Part shown: in pieces, positions 41,601-50,613 of the stretch
How the letters are laid out: each line of letters opens with the position of its first letter
Position numbering within the stretch: the first letter of the stretch is position 1
NCBI RefSeq assembly: GCF_018279165.1
Contig: NZ_CP047290.1
Coordinates: 1 to 64,000, forward strand
Length of the DNA: 64,000 nt
Direction: 5' to 3'
DNA from: Falsirhodobacter algicola
GTDB taxonomy: Bacteria; Pseudomonadota; Alphaproteobacteria; Rhodobacterales; Rhodobacteraceae
Made by a program: the position numbers and the translations under genes
The notes under the pieces: generated by a model
Seen by the model: only the letters and a program-made list of their open reading frames with translations
Database searches by the model: none
What the model was told of the DNA's origin: nothing

Positions 41601-42661
41601 GGTTTTCGGGCGTACGGCGCAGCTATGACGGCGTGCCCGCGCTGGCCGGGATCGACGCCGAGATCGCGGATGGCGAATTCGTCGCGCTCCTCGGGCCGTC
41701 GGGCTGCGGCAAGACCACGCTTCTGCGCCTGATCGCGGGGTTCGAGATGCCCGATACCGGCACCATCACCCTTGGCGGGCAGGTCATGGCCGGGCCGGAC
41801 CGCTTCGTCCCCCCCGAGGATCGCAACATCGGGATCGTGTTCCAATCCTATGCCCTCTGGCCGCATATGACGGTGGCGGGCAACGTCGCCTATCCGCTGC
41901 GGGTGCGTGGCGTTCCCACCGCCGAGCGCCGCCGCCGCGTCGCCGAGGCGCTGGATCTGACCGGCCTTTCGGCGCTGGCGGACCGGCCCCCGGCGCAGCT
42001 TTCGGGCGGGCAGCGGCAGCGCGTGGCGCTGGCGCGGTGCCTCGTGGCCGATCCGCGCGCCGTCCTTCTGGATGAACCCTTGGCCAATCTCGATCTGGCG
42101 CTGCGCGCCGCGATGCAGGACGCCTTCACCGCCTTCCATCGCCGCACCGGGGCGACCATGGTCTATGTCACGCATGACCAGACCGAAGCGCTCGCCATGG
42201 CCGACCGCGTGGCCGTGATGCAGGCCGGAACCATCCGCCAGTTCGACACGCCGGAGGGCCTCTATGACCGCCCGCGCGACGGATTCGTGGCGGGTTTCGT
42301 CGGCGATGGCGCGGTCGTCGCCCTGACCGCCGCGCCCCGTCCGGGGGCCGGGCGCGCCCGCGTGCACGCCCTGGGGCAGGAGATCGAGGCCCGCTGCGAC
42401 GCGGGCCCGCCCACCCATCTGTGCATCCGCCCCGAACAGGTGCGCCTCGATCCCGAAGGCCCGATCCGGGCCCGCGTCAGCGCCTGCGCCTATCAAGGCG
42501 GGCGGTTCCGCCTGACCCTCGAAACCGAAGGCGAAACGCTCATCGCCCATTCGGCGCGGCGCGCCCTGCCGGGCGAGGCGCTGCGCCTGTCGATCGGGAT
42601 GCCATGGGCCTTTGCCGATCCGGGCGCGCCCCCGGTGGCGGGGCTGATGCAGCCGGCCTGA
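41588..42661 (+). CDS. ABC transporter ATP-binding protein with TOBE-like domain
   Basis: 357 residues: Walker A GPSGCGKTT, Q-loop GIVFQSYALWPHMTV, signature LSGGQRQRVALARC, Walker B VLLDEPLANLD, then a C-terminal OB-fold TOBE region (THLCIRPEQVRL). The start at 41588 is preferred over 41579 because AAAGGA then has proper spacing; either way it overlaps the permease end. It powers the Pho-box-controlled importer. Its stop is 3 bases from the convergent kinase gene. Confidence 0.9.
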   Translation: MAGLGFSGVRRSYDGVPALAGIDAEIADGEFVALLGPSGCGKTTLLRLIAGFEMPDTGTITLGGQVMAGPDRFVPPEDRNIGIVFQSYALWPHMTVAGNVAYPLRVRGVPTAERRRRVAEALDLTGLSALADRPPAQLSGGQRQRVALARCLVADPRAVLLDEPLANLDLALRAAMQDAFTAFHRRTGATMVYVTHDQTEALAMADRVAVMQAGTIRQFDTPEGLYDRPRDGFVAGFVGDGAVVALTAAPRPGAGRARVHALGQEIEARCDAGPPTHLCIRPEQVRLDPEGPIRARVSACAYQGGRFRLTLETEGETLIAHSARRALPGEALRLSIGMPWAFADPGAPPVAGLMQPA

Positions 42662-42664
42662 CGA

Positions 42665-43510
42665 CTAGCGCCGGGCCGCCATCTCCCGCGCGATCGCCAG
42701 CGCCCCATCGAGCGGGCGGCCCGCGGGCGGGCGCAGCGCGGCGGCAAGGTCCGGCCCCAGATACGGCGCGAAGGCGGCGGCGATCCCGCCCGTCAGGCAC
42801 AGGGCCTCCGGCGGGCGGTGTCCCAACCGGGCCAAGGTGCGGGCGATGTGATCCGCCCCCGCGCGCAGCACCTCGGCCCCGGTGGCGGTGGCGCCCGTCA
42901 CCTCGGGGGCGAGGGCGGCCATCGCCTCGGGCGGGGCGGTGCGGGCGAAGGCGACGATGCCCTCCGCGCCGCCGAACCGGTCCAACAGCGCCTGCGTCAG
43001 CCCGTCCTGCGGGCGCAGACCGTCCACGACCTCCAACGTGCGGGTCAGGGCCTCGCGCGCGATCCAATGGGCAGAGGCCTCATCCCCGAGGACCGACCCC
43101 CAGCCGCCCACCAGCCGAACCGCGCCCTCCGCGCCGCAGATCCCGATGAACGATCCCGTCCCGCAATGGGCGACCGCGCCCGCCGCCGTGCCAAGCGCGC
43201 CGCGCACGGCGGCCGGGCGGTCATCCTCCACGGCCAGCACCGGGACGGGCAGGGCGGCCGCCACCTCCTCCGCGATCCGGGCCGAGATGCAGCCCGCCAG
43301 CCCCAGATAGGCCGGCGCCACCGCGCCCGCCCGCGCCGTCAATTCCCCCAGCCCGGCCACGAGGCGGCGCAGCGCGCCCGCGCGGTCGGTGGCGACGTTG
43401 GTGGGGCCGATCTCCATCTCGATCCGTCCATCGAAGGACAGACGGCAGCGCGTGCCGCCGCCATCGACCGCAATCACCGGCCCGCCGTCCCGTCGCTGCC
43501 CCATCGGCAT
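42665..43510 (-). CDS. BadF/BadG/BcrA/BcrD-type ATPase, probable N-acetylglucosamine kinase
   Basis: 281 residues with the ASKHA phosphate-1 motif IAVDGGGTRCRLSFDG near the N-terminus, an adenosine motif LTGGIAAAFAPYLG and HCGTGSFIGICG. This is the hexokinase-like BadF family; small members beside sugar genes phosphorylate glucosamine or N-acetylglucosamine. No sugar genes are adjacent, so the substrate is uncertain. It has few positive residues in the N-terminal extension and starts at an ATG without a strong ribosome site. Confidence 0.8.
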   Translation of the reverse strand: MPMGQRRDGGPVIAVDGGGTRCRLSFDGRIEMEIGPTNVATDRAGALRRLVAGLGELTARAGAVAPAYLGLAGCISARIAEEVAAALPVPVLAVEDDRPAAVRGALGTAAGAVAHCGTGSFIGICGAEGAVRLVGGWGSVLGDEASAHWIAREALTRTLEVVDGLRPQDGLTQALLDRFGGAEGIVAFARTAPPEAMAALAPEVTGATATGAEVLRAGADHIARTLARLGHRPPEALCLTGGIAAAFAPYLGPDLAAALRPPAGRPLDGALAIAREMAARR

Positions 43511-43626
43511 GATCCTTCCCCCAAAGGTGTTCGGCGCGCGGCATAGCGCAGGCCGCGCGGCACCGCCAGCCGTCGGACCATCGCGCCGCCATAGTCAGGA
43601 TTATGTGTCCTTGCGCCGTTCCACGC

Positions 43627-45387
43627 CTATCCCCACACCACAAGGATCAGCGGCACCCCCACCAGCACGACCAGAAGCGACAACGGCGCGCCCAGCCGGG
43701 CGTAATCGCCGAACCGGTACCCGCCGGGGCCCATCACCAGCGTGTTGCACTGATGCCCGATCGGCGTCAGGAAATCGCAGCCCGCGCCCACCGCCGTCGC
43801 CATCAGAAAGGCGTCCGGCGCAAATCCCAGATCGCCCGCGAAGGTGGCGGCGATCGGGGCCATCACCAGAACCGTCGCCGCATTGTTCAGGAACGGTGTC
43901 ACCGCCATGGCCGCCACCATGATCATCGTCAGCGCGCCCCAGACGGGCAGACCCGTCGCCGTCTGCGACAGCCATGTGCCGATCAGATCGGTGCCGCCGG
44001 TGGTCTGCAACGCCTCGCTCACGGGGATCAGCGCGCCCAGCATCACGAGGATCGGCCATTCCACCGCCGCATAGGCGTCGCGCGGGCTGATCGCGCCCGT
44101 CGCCATCATCAGCGTCGCCGCGCCGAAGAAGGCCACCGCCACCGGCAGCACCCCCGCCGCCGTCAGCCCCATCGCGGCCACGAGGATCACCAGCGGCAGC
44201 ACCTCGGCCCGGACCCCGCCGAGGCGGATGCTCCGCTCGGCCAAGGGCAGCAAGCCAAGCGCATCCATCGCCTCGGGCAGCACCGCCGCCGGGCCCTGTA
44301 CCAGCAGCACATCGCCCCCCGTCAGCACCGTATCGCCCAGCCGTTCGGTCATCCGGTGGCGCGGGCGCGAAATGGCGATCACGTTCACCCCGAAGCGGCC
44401 ATGCAGCGCGATCTGCACCGCGCTCTTGCCGATCAGCACCGATTGGGGCGTGACCACGGTTTCCACCATGCTCAGCGCCTCGCGGGGCGGGGTGTGGCCC
44501 TGCCGCGCCAGATCGAGGCCGCCGACCTTCACCGCCCGCTCCAGCGCGTCCGGCTCGCCGCGCAAGAGCAGCGCATCCCCCGGCTCGATCCGCGTTTCGG
44601 GCAACGTCACCCCGCGCCGCACCGCCCCGCGCACGAGGCCCGTCACCGCCAGCCCGCCATCCACGAGGCTCAGGAACTCGGCGACCGAGCGGCCCGCCGC
44701 CTTGGCGCCTTCGGGGACATAGGCCTCGGTGTTGTAATCGCTGATGCCCACCGCCTCGTCCAAGGTGGGGGCCGCGCGCCGATCCGCCGGGATCAGCCGA
44801 TAGCCGACCTGCAGGAACAAGAGCCCCGTCACCGCCAGCCCGATCCCCACGGGGGCATAGTCGAACATGCGGAACGGCTGCCCCGTCAGATCCTCCCGCA
44901 CGCGGGAGACGATGATGTTCGGCGATGTCCCCACCAGCGTGATCAGCCCGCCCAAGAGCGATCCGAACGACATCGGCATCAGAAACGCCGAAGGCGACAC
45001 CCCCGACCGTTTGGCCATCTTGAACGAGGCCGGGATCAGCATCGCCAACGCGCCGATATTCTTCACTAGCGCCGCCAGCACCGTCACCGAACTGACCAGC
45101 ACCGTCATCTGCCAGCGCACCGTCGTCACCCGGCGCACCACCCAGCGGATCACCGTTTCGATGATGCCCGACCGCGCGATCGTCGCGCTGACGACGAGGG
45201 CGCTGCCGACGATGATCACGATGTCGTCGCTGAACCCGGTGAAGGCGTCCTCGGGCTTCACCGTGCCGGCGGCCAACGAGGCGACCAGCGCCAGCATCGC
45301 CACGAGGTCGTAACGAAGCCGCCCCCAGATGAAGAGAAGCATCATGCCCCCCAGGATCAGGAAGGACAGAAGCTGCGGCTGCGTCAT
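43627..45387 (-). CDS. SLC13/CitM-type anion permease with central TrkA-C domains
   Basis: 586 residues. The N-terminal membrane half (LRYDLVAMLALVASLAAGTVKPEDAF, KNIGALAMLIPAS, GTSPNIIVSRVREDL) and C-terminal half (FLNNAATVLVMAPIAATFA, GHQCNTLVMGPGGYRFGDY) carry the paired substrate-binding repeats of the divalent-anion symporter family. Between them lie two RCK_C-like cytoplasmic domains (residues ~205-380). Similar proteins move sulfate, dicarboxylates or citrate; the substrate is not determinable. No neighbour gives a clue. Confidence 0.85.
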   Translation of the reverse strand: MTQPQLLSFLILGGMMLLFIWGRLRYDLVAMLALVASLAAGTVKPEDAFTGFSDDIVIIVGSALVVSATIARSGIIETVIRWVVRRVTTVRWQMTVLVSSVTVLAALVKNIGALAMLIPASFKMAKRSGVSPSAFLMPMSFGSLLGGLITLVGTSPNIIVSRVREDLTGQPFRMFDYAPVGIGLAVTGLLFLQVGYRLIPADRRAAPTLDEAVGISDYNTEAYVPEGAKAAGRSVAEFLSLVDGGLAVTGLVRGAVRRGVTLPETRIEPGDALLLRGEPDALERAVKVGGLDLARQGHTPPREALSMVETVVTPQSVLIGKSAVQIALHGRFGVNVIAISRPRHRMTERLGDTVLTGGDVLLVQGPAAVLPEAMDALGLLPLAERSIRLGGVRAEVLPLVILVAAMGLTAAGVLPVAVAFFGAATLMMATGAISPRDAYAAVEWPILVMLGALIPVSEALQTTGGTDLIGTWLSQTATGLPVWGALTMIMVAAMAVTPFLNNAATVLVMAPIAATFAGDLGFAPDAFLMATAVGAGCDFLTPIGHQCNTLVMGPGGYRFGDYARLGAPLSLLVVLVGVPLILVVWG

Positions 45388-45510
45388 GCGGGTTTCTCCG
45401 AGGGGTCCTGCGCGAACGCCGGGCCGCGCCGGCGGTTCCGCGCGCCCCTCATTGGACCGCGCCCCCACGCCGACCTAGATCCCCGACATCAGAGCAGGAG
45501 GACCGGACCC

Positions 45511-45783
45511 ATGACGCAGACCGAGGACACCACCATCGACCGGCTGGAGGGCTTGCTGATCGCCCATCGCAAGATTCTGGCCGAACTGATCGCCACCGTG
45601 CAAAAGCTCGATCCCGCGCTGGCCGAACGGCTGGACGATCATTCCGTCCTGCATGACGGACAGGAGGATCCGGGCGCGGTGCCGACCGACGGCGTCGCCA
45701 TCGAACTGGCCAGCGCCGAAGAGACCGAGCGCGTGATGAGTCTGTCGCGCGTTGCCCGGCAGACCGAGGGCGGCGATGACTGA
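45511..45783 (+). CDS. Small acidic protein coupled to NADH dehydrogenase gene
   Basis: 90 residues, strongly acidic, with an amphipathic helix (TIDRLEGLLIAHRKILAELIATVQKLD) and no signal or membrane segment. AGCAGGAGGA precedes its ATG. Its end overlaps the NDH-2 start by 8 bases, so the two are translationally coupled. I recognise no family. A regulatory or assembly partner of the dehydrogenase is possible. Confidence 0.7.
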   Translation: MTQTEDTTIDRLEGLLIAHRKILAELIATVQKLDPALAERLDDHSVLHDGQEDPGAVPTDGVAIELASAEETERVMSLSRVARQTEGGDD

Positions 45784-47467
45784 TCGCCCCCGCGTCGTCA
45801 TCGTCGGGGCCGGGTTCGGGGGGCTGGCCTGCGCCCGCGCCCTCGGCGGCAGCGAGGCCGATGTGCTTGTGCTCGACCGGCGCAACCACAGCCTCTTCAC
45901 GCCGCTGCTCTATCAGGTGGCAACGGCGGCGCTGTCGCCCTCGGACATCGCCGAGCCGATCCGCAAGGCGCTCGGCCGCTGGTCGAACCTGCGGGTGGAA
46001 CTCGCCGAGGTGACGGGCATCGACACCGCCGCCCGCCATGTGCAGCTGAAGGACGCGCCGCCCGTGCCCTTCGATCATCTGGTGATCGCCACCGGCTCGG
46101 ATTACGACTATTTCGGGAATGACGACTGGCGCATCCATGCGCCGGGCCTGAAGACGGTGAACGAGGCGCGGGTGATCCGCCAGCGCCTCCTTCTGTCCTA
46201 CGAGCGGGCGGAGATGACCGAGGACCCGGCGCTGCGCCGCGCGCTGCTGACCCATGTGGTGATCGGCGGCGGCCCCACCGGGGTGGAGATGGCGGGCGCC
46301 ATGGTGGAACTCGGCCGCGAGATCATCGCCCGCGATTTCCGCCGCCTGCGCCCCGAGGATCTGAACGTCGTCCTGATCGAGGCCGGGCCGCGCCTTCTGA
46401 CCGCCTTCCCCGAGGATCTGGCCGATTACGCCCTGCGCAGCCTGCAGGACCGGGGCGTGGATGTCCGCATCGGCTGCCGCGTAGAGGCCATGGACGAGGG
46501 CGGGGTGATCGCCGGGGGCGAACGGATTCCCACCGGCTGCATCGTCTGGGGCGCGGGGGTGCGCGGGTCGAACGCGGCCCAGTGGCTCGGCATCGCGCCC
46601 GAACGCGGCAACCGCCTGCCCGTCCGCCCCGACATGACGATCGAGGGATTTCCCGGCATCTACGCCCTCGGCGACACCGCCGCCCAGACGGGCGCGGATG
46701 GCCGCCCCCTGCCCGCGCTGGCGCAAGTCGCCAAGCAGCAGGGCCAGCATCTGGGCCGCAACCTGCGCGCCCTGATCGCGGACGGCACCCCCCTCGCCCC
46801 CTTCCACTTCCGCAACCGGGGCAACACCGCGGTGGTGGGCCGCAACGCGGCGGTGTTCGATTTCGGGCGGCGCAAGCTGCGCGGCCATGTGGCGTGGTAT
46901 CTGTGGGCGCTGGTACATGTCTATCTGTTGGTGAACACGGAAAAGCGCGTTCTCGTCAGCGTGCAATGGCTCTGGACCTATCTGACCGGACAGCCCGGCG
47001 CCCGCCTGATCGACGAAACGGCGCCGAAGGTGCCCGTGCCGCGGGAACAGCCCGCCGCCCCACCCGTTGACCCCCCAGCAGAACACGAGGAGAGCATCAT
47101 GGACGACGATCGCGTCTGGTCATTCGAACGCGGCCTCTGGCAGGCATCCGAAGACCGTTATCACGAACGGGTCGATCCCGAATGCGTCATGGCCCTGAGC
47201 CGTGCGCCGCACCTGTTCCAAGGCAAGGACGCGCAGGACGCCGTCACCGGCACCCCCGCATGGGACGAGGTGTCCTTCTCCGATCAGGTGGTGTCCCGCC
47301 CGCAGGAGGGGTTGATCGTCGTCGGCTATCACGTCCGCGCGCAAAAGGGCGAGACGCTGTACAAGGCGGCCTGCACCTCGGTCTATCGCCGGCGCGAGCA
47401 TGAGGACTGGACCGTCGTGCAGCACGCGCAGGTCGCCCTCGATGCCGAAGACCGGGCCGCGGGATAA
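45776..47467 (+). CDS. ndh: Type II NADH dehydrogenase with C-terminal NTF2-like domain
   Basis: 563 residues. The first ~420 are a standard NDH-2: GAGFGG FAD motif near residue 12, a second nucleotide motif VIGGGPTGVEMAGAM, IYALGDTAAQ, and a C-terminal membrane-associating part (GHVAWYLWALVHVYLLVN). It oxidises NADH and reduces quinone without proton pumping. A Pro-rich linker leads in frame into ~120 residues resembling a DUF4440/NTF2-like domain (VWSFERGLWQASEDRYHERVDPECVM). An ATG at 47099 with GAGGAG upstream could also start this domain as a separate protein. Confidence 0.88.
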   Translation: MTDRPRVVIVGAGFGGLACARALGGSEADVLVLDRRNHSLFTPLLYQVATAALSPSDIAEPIRKALGRWSNLRVELAEVTGIDTAARHVQLKDAPPVPFDHLVIATGSDYDYFGNDDWRIHAPGLKTVNEARVIRQRLLLSYERAEMTEDPALRRALLTHVVIGGGPTGVEMAGAMVELGREIIARDFRRLRPEDLNVVLIEAGPRLLTAFPEDLADYALRSLQDRGVDVRIGCRVEAMDEGGVIAGGERIPTGCIVWGAGVRGSNAAQWLGIAPERGNRLPVRPDMTIEGFPGIYALGDTAAQTGADGRPLPALAQVAKQQGQHLGRNLRALIADGTPLAPFHFRNRGNTAVVGRNAAVFDFGRRKLRGHVAWYLWALVHVYLLVNTEKRVLVSVQWLWTYLTGQPGARLIDETAPKVPVPREQPAAPPVDPPAEHEESIMDDDRVWSFERGLWQASEDRYHERVDPECVMALSRAPHLFQGKDAQDAVTGTPAWDEVSFSDQVVSRPQEGLIVVGYHVRAQKGETLYKAACTSVYRRREHEDWTVVQHAQVALDAEDRAAG

Positions 47468-47476
47468 CCCCCGGCC

Positions 47477-49954
47477 TCAGTCCCCGCCCCGCAGCACCCG
47501 CGCGGGGCGGGCCGACAGCGGCGCCCACACGAAGAGCGCCCCCGCCGCCAGCGTCGCGGCCACGCCCCCCGCCACGATCACCGCCGCCGATCCCGGCGCA
47601 AAGGCATAAGAGCTGTGCATGACGAAGGTCATGACTGCCCAGCCCGCCGCCGCGCCTGCCGCGACCGCGATCAGCCCCCCGACCGCCCCCATCAGCGCCG
47701 AACGCAGCACGAAGCCCGCCAGAATGCGCGCCCGCGTCGCCCCCAGCACCTTCAGCACCGCCGCCTCGCGCACCCGCGCGCCGGTTCCGGCCGCCGTCGT
47801 GCCCAGCAGCACCACGATCCCCGTCAGAAGGGTGATCGCCGCCGCCGCCCGCGTGGCGGTTGCCACGCTGTTGAGCGCCTCGGCCACGCGGGCGATCGCA
47901 TCGCCCACCGCGATCGCCGTCACGTTCGGGAAATCGCGCCCCAGATCGCGCAGCAGCGCATCGTCGCGCCCCGGCGAATAGACCGTCGCGATCGAGGTAT
48001 GCGGCGCCCCCGCCAGCGCCTGCGGGTTCATCATCATCACGAACCCCATCCCGGCATCCGAGAAATCCACGTCCCGCAGGCTCGTCAGCTCCGCCTCGAT
48101 GTCGCGGCCAAGGATGTTGACGGTGATCTTGTCGCCCAAGCTCAGGCCCATCTCGCGCGCCTCTTCGGCGGCAAAGCTGATCTGGGGCGGGCCGGTATCG
48201 CCCGCGGGCCAGCTCGTCCCCTCCACGACATCGGGGGCGGTGTCGGCATAGGTCACGCCCCGGTCGCCGCGCAGCACCCAGTGATCGCCCGCCACCTCGC
48301 GCGCGGGGCGGCCGTTGATCCGCGTCAGAACCCCGCGCAGCATGGGGGCGTGGTCCACACGCTCCACCTGCGGATCGCCCTCCACGCGGGCCAGAAATCC
48401 GTCGAGTTGGTCCGGCTGGATATCCACGAAGAAATAGGAGGGCGCGCGTTCGGGCAGGTCCCGCTCGATCGCGGTGCGCAGGTTGGTGTCGATCTGCCCG
48501 ATCGCCGCCAGCACCGACAGGCCAAGCCCCAGCGACAGGATCACGGGCCGCGTCTCGCTTCCGGCGCCAAGCCCCGCCAGCGCCATGCGCAGCGACGGCC
48601 CCCGCGCGCGGCGCGCCATGCGCCGGGCCAGCGCCTCCACCCCGCGGGCGGCTGCGGCCAAGAGCAGCATCGCCGCCACCAGCACCGCCGCCGCACCAAG
48701 CGCAAGGCCCGGCATCCCCGACAGCCACACCGCCCCGCCCACCAGCACCGCCGCCAGCACCACCAGCGCCAGCGCGGCGCGGCGCGGCACGCCGCCCTCC
48801 GCCCCGCGATAGAGCGCCGCCGCCCGCAGCCGCGCCGTCCGCGCCAGCGGCCAAAGCGTGAAGAGCGCCGCCGTCATCAGCCCGTAGAACGCCGCCTCGG
48901 CCAAGGCCTGCGGTGCCACCCCGAAGGCGATGGGGAACGGCAGCAGCGGCACCACCCACGGCGCCGCCATCAGCGGCAGCGCCGTGCCGAGGATCAGCCC
49001 CGCCGCAACGCCCAGCACCGCCAGAAGGCCGATCTGGATCCCATAGCTGGCAAGGATCAGCCGCCCCTCGGCGCCCAAGGTGCGCAGGGTCGCGATCGTC
49101 GCCGTCTTGCGCGCCAGATACGCGCCGACCGCCGCCTGCACGCCGATGCCGCCCACCGCCAGCCCCGCCAGCCCCACCAGCACGAGGAACGCCCCCGTCC
49201 GGTCCACGAACCGTTCCACCGAAGGCGAGGGGCGGCGGCTGTCGCGCCAGCGCAGCCCGGCATCGCGGAACTGCGTCTGCGCCCGCGCGCGCAGGGCATC
49301 GAGATCCGCCCCCGCCGCCAGCTTCAGGCGGTAGTCGCTGTCGAACACCGTGCCCGGCGCCAGAAGGCCGCTGCCCTCCAGCCCCCGAAGCGAGGTGACG
49401 GTGCGCGGCGCAAGCTGGAACCCGCCCGAGGCGGTGTCCGGCTCGCGCATCAGCCGCGCCGTCAGGCGGAACTCCCGCTCGCCAAGGGTGAAGGTGTCGC
49501 CCACCTCGATCCCCAGCCGCGCGGCAAGGCCCGGATCCATCACCGCGCCAGGCAGATCCGTCACCGCCAGCGCCTCGTCCACCGGGATCGGCGGGTCCAG
49601 CACCGCCTGGCCGATCAGTGGCCAGCCGTCATCCACCGCCCGCAATTGCGTCAGAACCCGCTCCTCGCCCGCGCCCGCCATGGACCGCAGATCCACCGTT
49701 TCGGACACCTGTTCGGCGATCTCGGCCATGAAGGCCCGCTCCGCCTCCGAGGCGAGGCGGTAGCTGAAGCTCATCTCCGCATCGCCCCCCAGCAGCGCCG
49801 CGCCCTGTTCGGTCAGGCCCCGGTCGATGGCGGCGCGGACGGTGCCGATGGCCGCGATCGCCGCCACGCCCAGCATCAGGCACAGCAGAAAGACGCGAAA
49901 CCCGCCGATACCGCCGCGCAATTCGCGGCGGGCGATGCTCCACGCCATCCTCAT
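47477..49954 (-). CDS. ybbP: FtsX-like ABC transporter permease, YbbP type
   Basis: 825 residues with two FtsX/MacB-type four-helix modules and large periplasmic domains (membrane segments near residues 20-40, 250-420 and 700-820), as in YbbP. With the ATPase YbbA it forms an exporter-like or mechanotransmission complex of unknown substrate. In E. coli the pair lies divergent from tesA, as here, and a link to lipid or toxin extraction has been proposed. The ATG at 49954 makes an ATGA overlap with ybbA. Confidence 0.88.
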   Translation of the reverse strand: MRMAWSIARRELRGGIGGFRVFLLCLMLGVAAIAAIGTVRAAIDRGLTEQGAALLGGDAEMSFSYRLASEAERAFMAEIAEQVSETVDLRSMAGAGEERVLTQLRAVDDGWPLIGQAVLDPPIPVDEALAVTDLPGAVMDPGLAARLGIEVGDTFTLGEREFRLTARLMREPDTASGGFQLAPRTVTSLRGLEGSGLLAPGTVFDSDYRLKLAAGADLDALRARAQTQFRDAGLRWRDSRRPSPSVERFVDRTGAFLVLVGLAGLAVGGIGVQAAVGAYLARKTATIATLRTLGAEGRLILASYGIQIGLLAVLGVAAGLILGTALPLMAAPWVVPLLPFPIAFGVAPQALAEAAFYGLMTAALFTLWPLARTARLRAAALYRGAEGGVPRRAALALVVLAAVLVGGAVWLSGMPGLALGAAAVLVAAMLLLAAAARGVEALARRMARRARGPSLRMALAGLGAGSETRPVILSLGLGLSVLAAIGQIDTNLRTAIERDLPERAPSYFFVDIQPDQLDGFLARVEGDPQVERVDHAPMLRGVLTRINGRPAREVAGDHWVLRGDRGVTYADTAPDVVEGTSWPAGDTGPPQISFAAEEAREMGLSLGDKITVNILGRDIEAELTSLRDVDFSDAGMGFVMMMNPQALAGAPHTSIATVYSPGRDDALLRDLGRDFPNVTAIAVGDAIARVAEALNSVATATRAAAAITLLTGIVVLLGTTAAGTGARVREAAVLKVLGATRARILAGFVLRSALMGAVGGLIAVAAGAAAGWAVMTFVMHSSYAFAPGSAAVIVAGGVAATLAAGALFVWAPLSARPARVLRGGD

Positions 49955-50613
49955 GCGATGCGCCCATCGGCCAGACGCACCACCCGGTCGCACCGCTCGG
50001 CGAGTTCGGGGGCATGCGTCACCAGCACCAACGTCGCGCCCCGATCGCGCAGCCCGAACAGAAGCGTCATGATCGCCTCCCCCGTCGCGCTGTCGAGATT
50101 GCCCGTCGGCTCGTCGGCCAGCAGGATGTCGGGGCGCGGCGCCCAAGCGCGCGCCAGCGCCACGCGCTGCTGCTCGCCGCCCGACATCTGGCGGGGGTAA
50201 TGATCCAGCCGGTGCGAGAGGCCCACGGCCTCCAACTCCTCGGCGGCGCGGCGCGCGGCCTCCGGCCGGCCCGCCAGTTCCAGCGCCAGCGCCACGTTCT
50301 CGCGCGCGGTCATGGTCGGGATCAGGTGGAAAGACTGAAACACGACCCCCATATGTCCCCTGCGAAAGCGGGCCAGCCCATCCTCATCCATCGAGGTCAG
50401 GTCTTGGCCAAGCGCGCGCACCGAGCCCGAGCTGGCCCGTTCCAGCCCGCCCATCAGCATCAGGAGCGAGGATTTCCCCGATCCGGACGGCCCCACCAGC
50501 CCAAGGCTTTCGCCGCGCGCCACCGACAGGTCGATGCCGCGCAGGATCTCCACCGGGCCGGCATTGCCGTCCAGCACCAGCTCCGCCCCGCGCAGTTCAA
50601 GGACCGTTTGCAT
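49951..50613 (-). CDS. ybbA: ABC transporter ATP-binding protein, YbbA type
   Basis: 220-residue MacB/LolD-class ATPase: Walker A GPSGSGKSS, Q-loop GVVFQSFHLIPTMTA, signature MSGGEQQRVALARA, Walker B ILLADEPTGNLD. Its ATG (50613-50611) overlaps the ATG of tesA on the other strand. A GGGAG ribosome site stands 6 bases upstream, inside the tesA coding region. Confidence 0.9.
   Translation of the reverse strand: MQTVLELRGAELVLDGNAGPVEILRGIDLSVARGESLGLVGPSGSGKSSLLMLMGGLERASSGSVRALGQDLTSMDEDGLARFRRGHMGVVFQSFHLIPTMTARENVALALELAGRPEAARRAAEELEAVGLSHRLDHYPRQMSGGEQQRVALARAWAPRPDILLADEPTGNLDSATGEAIMTLLFGLRDRGATLVLVTHAPELAERCDRVVRLADGRIA

Noticed and set aside
38932-42661. Iron(III) importer FbpABC
   Set aside because: Family resemblance alone suggests iron, but the perfect Pho box argues for a phosphorus compound; kept as an alternative only.
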